From the NCBI RefSeq assembly GCF_001949145.1, contig NW_019091357.1, positions 2,214,114 to 2,278,113 on the forward strand: a stretch of 64,000 bases of DNA, written 5' to 3'. Numbering within the stretch: position 1 is the first letter of the stretch; each line of letters begins with the position of its first letter. A model generated the notes under the pieces. That model searched no databases and was not told the origin of the DNA. It worked only from the letters and a program-made list of their open reading frames with translations. Below, piece after piece: positions 61,460 through 64,000 of this stretch. Position numbers and translations under genes: made by a program. The DNA is from Acanthaster planci. Taxonomy: Eukaryota; Echinodermata; Asteroidea; Valvatida; Acanthasteridae.

Positions 61460-61460
<1 letters not shown>

Positions 61461-64000
61461 GGGACAGAATTTCGCCCGCCAATTACTTCTCCGATAGTTG
61501 CAGAACCGATTCGAAACAAACGCGCACATTAAAAAAAAATCAGCTCTGTTTTTGACCCCCTCTCCTTTCTGGTTGACCTCTGGTGACCTCTCGCAAGTTT
61601 CTTCTTTTTTTTTCCTCGTTAGCTTGTCCATATTTAACGCGGCCAGACATTTTATAATTTGCCGGCGATACGCTTGTTTGAGGGGAGTTCAGGTAGACGA
61701 GTAAAACTGCGGACAGATGAAAGGCAGGTGTTGCACGCGGACAATAGCCAGGCCACACCCCCTCAGGCGATTAGTCAAGCTAGGGGAAGAGGGTTTCGTT
61801 GATGGGAGGAGCTTCTTTTTTGGGGGGGGGGATGTCTAGTGAACATGGGTCTCTGTGTCTTAATGTGTAGTAGCAAGTCGACAATTTCTCACCATTGTGG
61901 TGCATACAGGCCCAAGACATAAACATGGCTGTTATTTGTCATCGGAAATCTGGATGTATTTCTTTGTGGAATCTTTCACCCAGTTTGTAAGGGATCCCTT
62001 TTAGTACAAAGCGAATAAAAATACGTTCTCTACATTTTGAAAGCATGCTAACAGTTATTTCCCCAAATGTTGCTTATTTTACATCCATTAACGAAGGGTA
62101 CATCGTCCCTTCTTTGCAAGTGCGTCTGTTTTGTACGTCTGATTTGTGTTGCATGCTGATACATAGGGTTCCCCCCCCCAAAAAAATAAATCCAAAAGTA
62201 ACATTGAGTTTCCCCGAAACCAGTGTCAGAATTTTTGTTTTTGGTAACAAATTGAAGCTAACAGTGTTTTCTATTTACACTGAAAATTTCATTTGAAGCT
62301 CATATTGTATTAAGGAGATATTTTTAATTACGCATTACACCACTTATTTTTTGTTCTTTCCTGTGGACGTTTGTACGGCTTATCTTGCAATTTGTATGCA
62401 ATCACTGAATTTATATCCCAAATTATCACACAGCTCTTTGGGTTCTTTTCTACCCTTGAATTTGTTTCTCCTTTTAACCTTTGTAAAACTGATGCTTATT
62501 TCAGGGAGTAATTTAAAAAAAAATAAATAATTGCGTAGTTTCAGAGTTTACTGAGTTTGTGTTAGGGCAACCAATCTCAGTTGAACCCGTGCGGTTTTCT
62601 CCAGTTGATATGCAAGGTACTAATCTTGTTTATGTCTGTTACATAAACCACTCTGAATTTCAGCACCCTGCTTGTTGACGGAAAATAAGAGATTTTAACC
62701 AACCACAGCAGAACTCTGTTCAGTTCATTACCCTCGTGCTGTAAGCCTCGCCAAGGATCGCATTTTGTTAAAAGTGTTCAGTGGAGTAAACATATCGTTT
62801 TGATTGCTGTGATAAATCCGAATGGACTGAGCAAAAAAAGTAGTTGTCTTACGAAATCGAGAATATCTCTGCAACGCATCGTCAGATTTTAACGAAGTCC
62901 TAAGATTTGTAAAGCTAACATTCAGGGCTTCGTTTGTTAATAATTTACGATTATTAATAATTGTTAATAATTTCTAATAATTAGTTTGGGAAAAATTAAA
63001 TATTCCTTTTGGGTTGTTTATAAGGAAGCATCCTGCATCTCCCGGCGCCGAAGACTCAAAGCCAAAGTAAAAAGAATTCTTCGTCCTAAAACCCCCTTAA
63101 AACTTGCGCGGTTCAAGTAATTAAATTCATCAAAGTTCTGTGGCACCTGCGGTGCTCAGAACTGAAAATTGGAATCAAATGGAATTCATAAAATGAACGA
63201 GTTGAGCAAAAGGTAACATATCACGATCTGTAACAGTCATTCACTGAGGATTATATGCTAATCTTGAATCATGTTTTCTCTACCTTGTTCATTCCACCGC
63301 CTTTGATGTTCCGCCGACCGGTCCTTTATTCTCGAGTGGGAGTAGCTCAATGCTGCTTCCATATGTACCGTACCTTCTTACCGTCCGGGGGAAAAATGAA
63401 TATTGAGCTTTTGAACAAGTCCCTAGTAATCCGGATAAGTCATTCGTGTCAGGAACATGAATTTCGGGTTCCTTGAGTTTTATCCCTCCGCGAAGCGCAG
63501 AACGTGACGAGGTGACATCCCGATCACGAAGGCGCGAATTTTCGACCCGCCAAGCCGGAGCCCCCCCCCCTTTCCTCCCACGCGCCTTCATGAATATGCA
63601 TGGTGGACCAGGCGAGAGGTTTATCCATCTTGCACCTAGCGATTCGACAAAGTGTCAAATCAGAGTGACCCGTCAAGCCATCCTCGTGTAATCCTGCCCT
63701 CCTCAACGACCTGTAACACCGGCACCCATCATCGATTCATCGATTGCTCCTCCTTTAATCAAAGTACCGTACGGGGTCCCACACTGCCCCTTTACCATGA
63801 GGTGGGTCACACGAGATTTCTGAAACCATTACCTTTCTCGTGGAGTTTTAGGATGCCATCTGAAATTAAACCGTTTTCCTATCTTTGGGCTGATACCTTT
63901 TGTTTTGCACACTCAAAAAACAGGTGGGAGTTGGGACCAATATTAAAAGGCACAAACTTGCTGTTTAGCGCATTAAACTCTTGCTCAACAAACATTGGTT

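Larger units (their letters stand above)
50891..64000. other. gene desert, part 3
   Basis: No exon is supported. GC-rich patches lie at 53280-53600, 55470-55720 and 57480-57660. A block of TAAT/ATTA words (62938-62990) and AT repeats (57058-57085) could hold homeodomain sites. ATGAATATGCATG near 63590 contains a POU-octamer-like ATATGCAT. There are numerous T, A and G runs. The sequence is otherwise unique and unassigned. Confidence 0.4.

Noticed and set aside
1-64000. CRISPR array, operon or prokaryotic defence system
   Set aside because: The sequence is clearly animal nuclear DNA with introns; no regularly spaced direct repeats with unique spacers were seen.

Overview
This window is nuclear genomic DNA of an animal. 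It has split genes with GT-AG introns, a metazoan-type SPRY/SOCS-box gene, an intron-bearing eIF3h gene, tRNA-derived SINEs, a decayed non-LTR retrotransposon, MITE-like inverted repeats and many microsatellites. Introns of 274 to 1227 bp and an eIF3h slightly shorter than the vertebrate one suggest an invertebrate, perhaps marine. The sequence alone does not let me name the phylum. There are two assembly gaps, of 10 N and 234 N.

Layout. From 0.3 to 2.9 kb there is a minus-strand gene with two phase-compatible coding exons. It encodes an unrecognised protein with PPPSY and PPSY motifs and a serine-rich tail, and it runs off the left edge. From 3 to 9.7 kb the window is repeat-rich: a 47-bp tandem repeat, a 168-bp near-perfect fold-back, one copy of a ~450-bp dispersed repeat, a ~180-bp MITE-like element, and a 5'-truncated reverse-transcriptase LINE. 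From 10.7 to 12.3 kb a chain of small plus-strand exon candidates, all joining in phase 0, ends in a stop codon and an AATAAA. At 13.6 kb is the large first coding exon of an SPSB3-like gene (plus strand). From 14.4 to 21.7 kb there is no confident gene, but there are three CTCF-like motifs, an E-box/CRE palindrome and a long ACA microsatellite. From 21.8 to 26.85 kb lies a complete EIF3H gene on the minus strand (seven coding exons, 328 aa). Its introns carry SINEs and an 86-nt hairpin, and a second degenerate copy of its last 18 codons sits just past the stop.

From 27 to 64 kb the window is a gene-poor desert. It opens with the second copy of the dispersed repeat. The rest is unique, alternately AT-rich and GC-rich sequence with simple repeats and RFX X-box-like motifs. 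I list a few splice-flanked exon candidates there (38.1, 46.4, 48.2, 50.0 and 50.7 kb), all at low confidence. Such a desert could hold long introns or regulatory DNA, but nothing in the sequence proves that.

Function. The two firm genes are eIF3h (translation initiation) and SPSB3 (substrate receptor of a Cullin-RING ubiquitin ligase). They are transcribed toward each other with the CTCF-like motifs between them. There is no operon logic and no sign of a multi-gene system. The most unusual features are the fold-back and hairpin structures, the duplicated eIF3h C-terminal coding segment, and the dispersed repeat shared between 7.4 and 27.4 kb.
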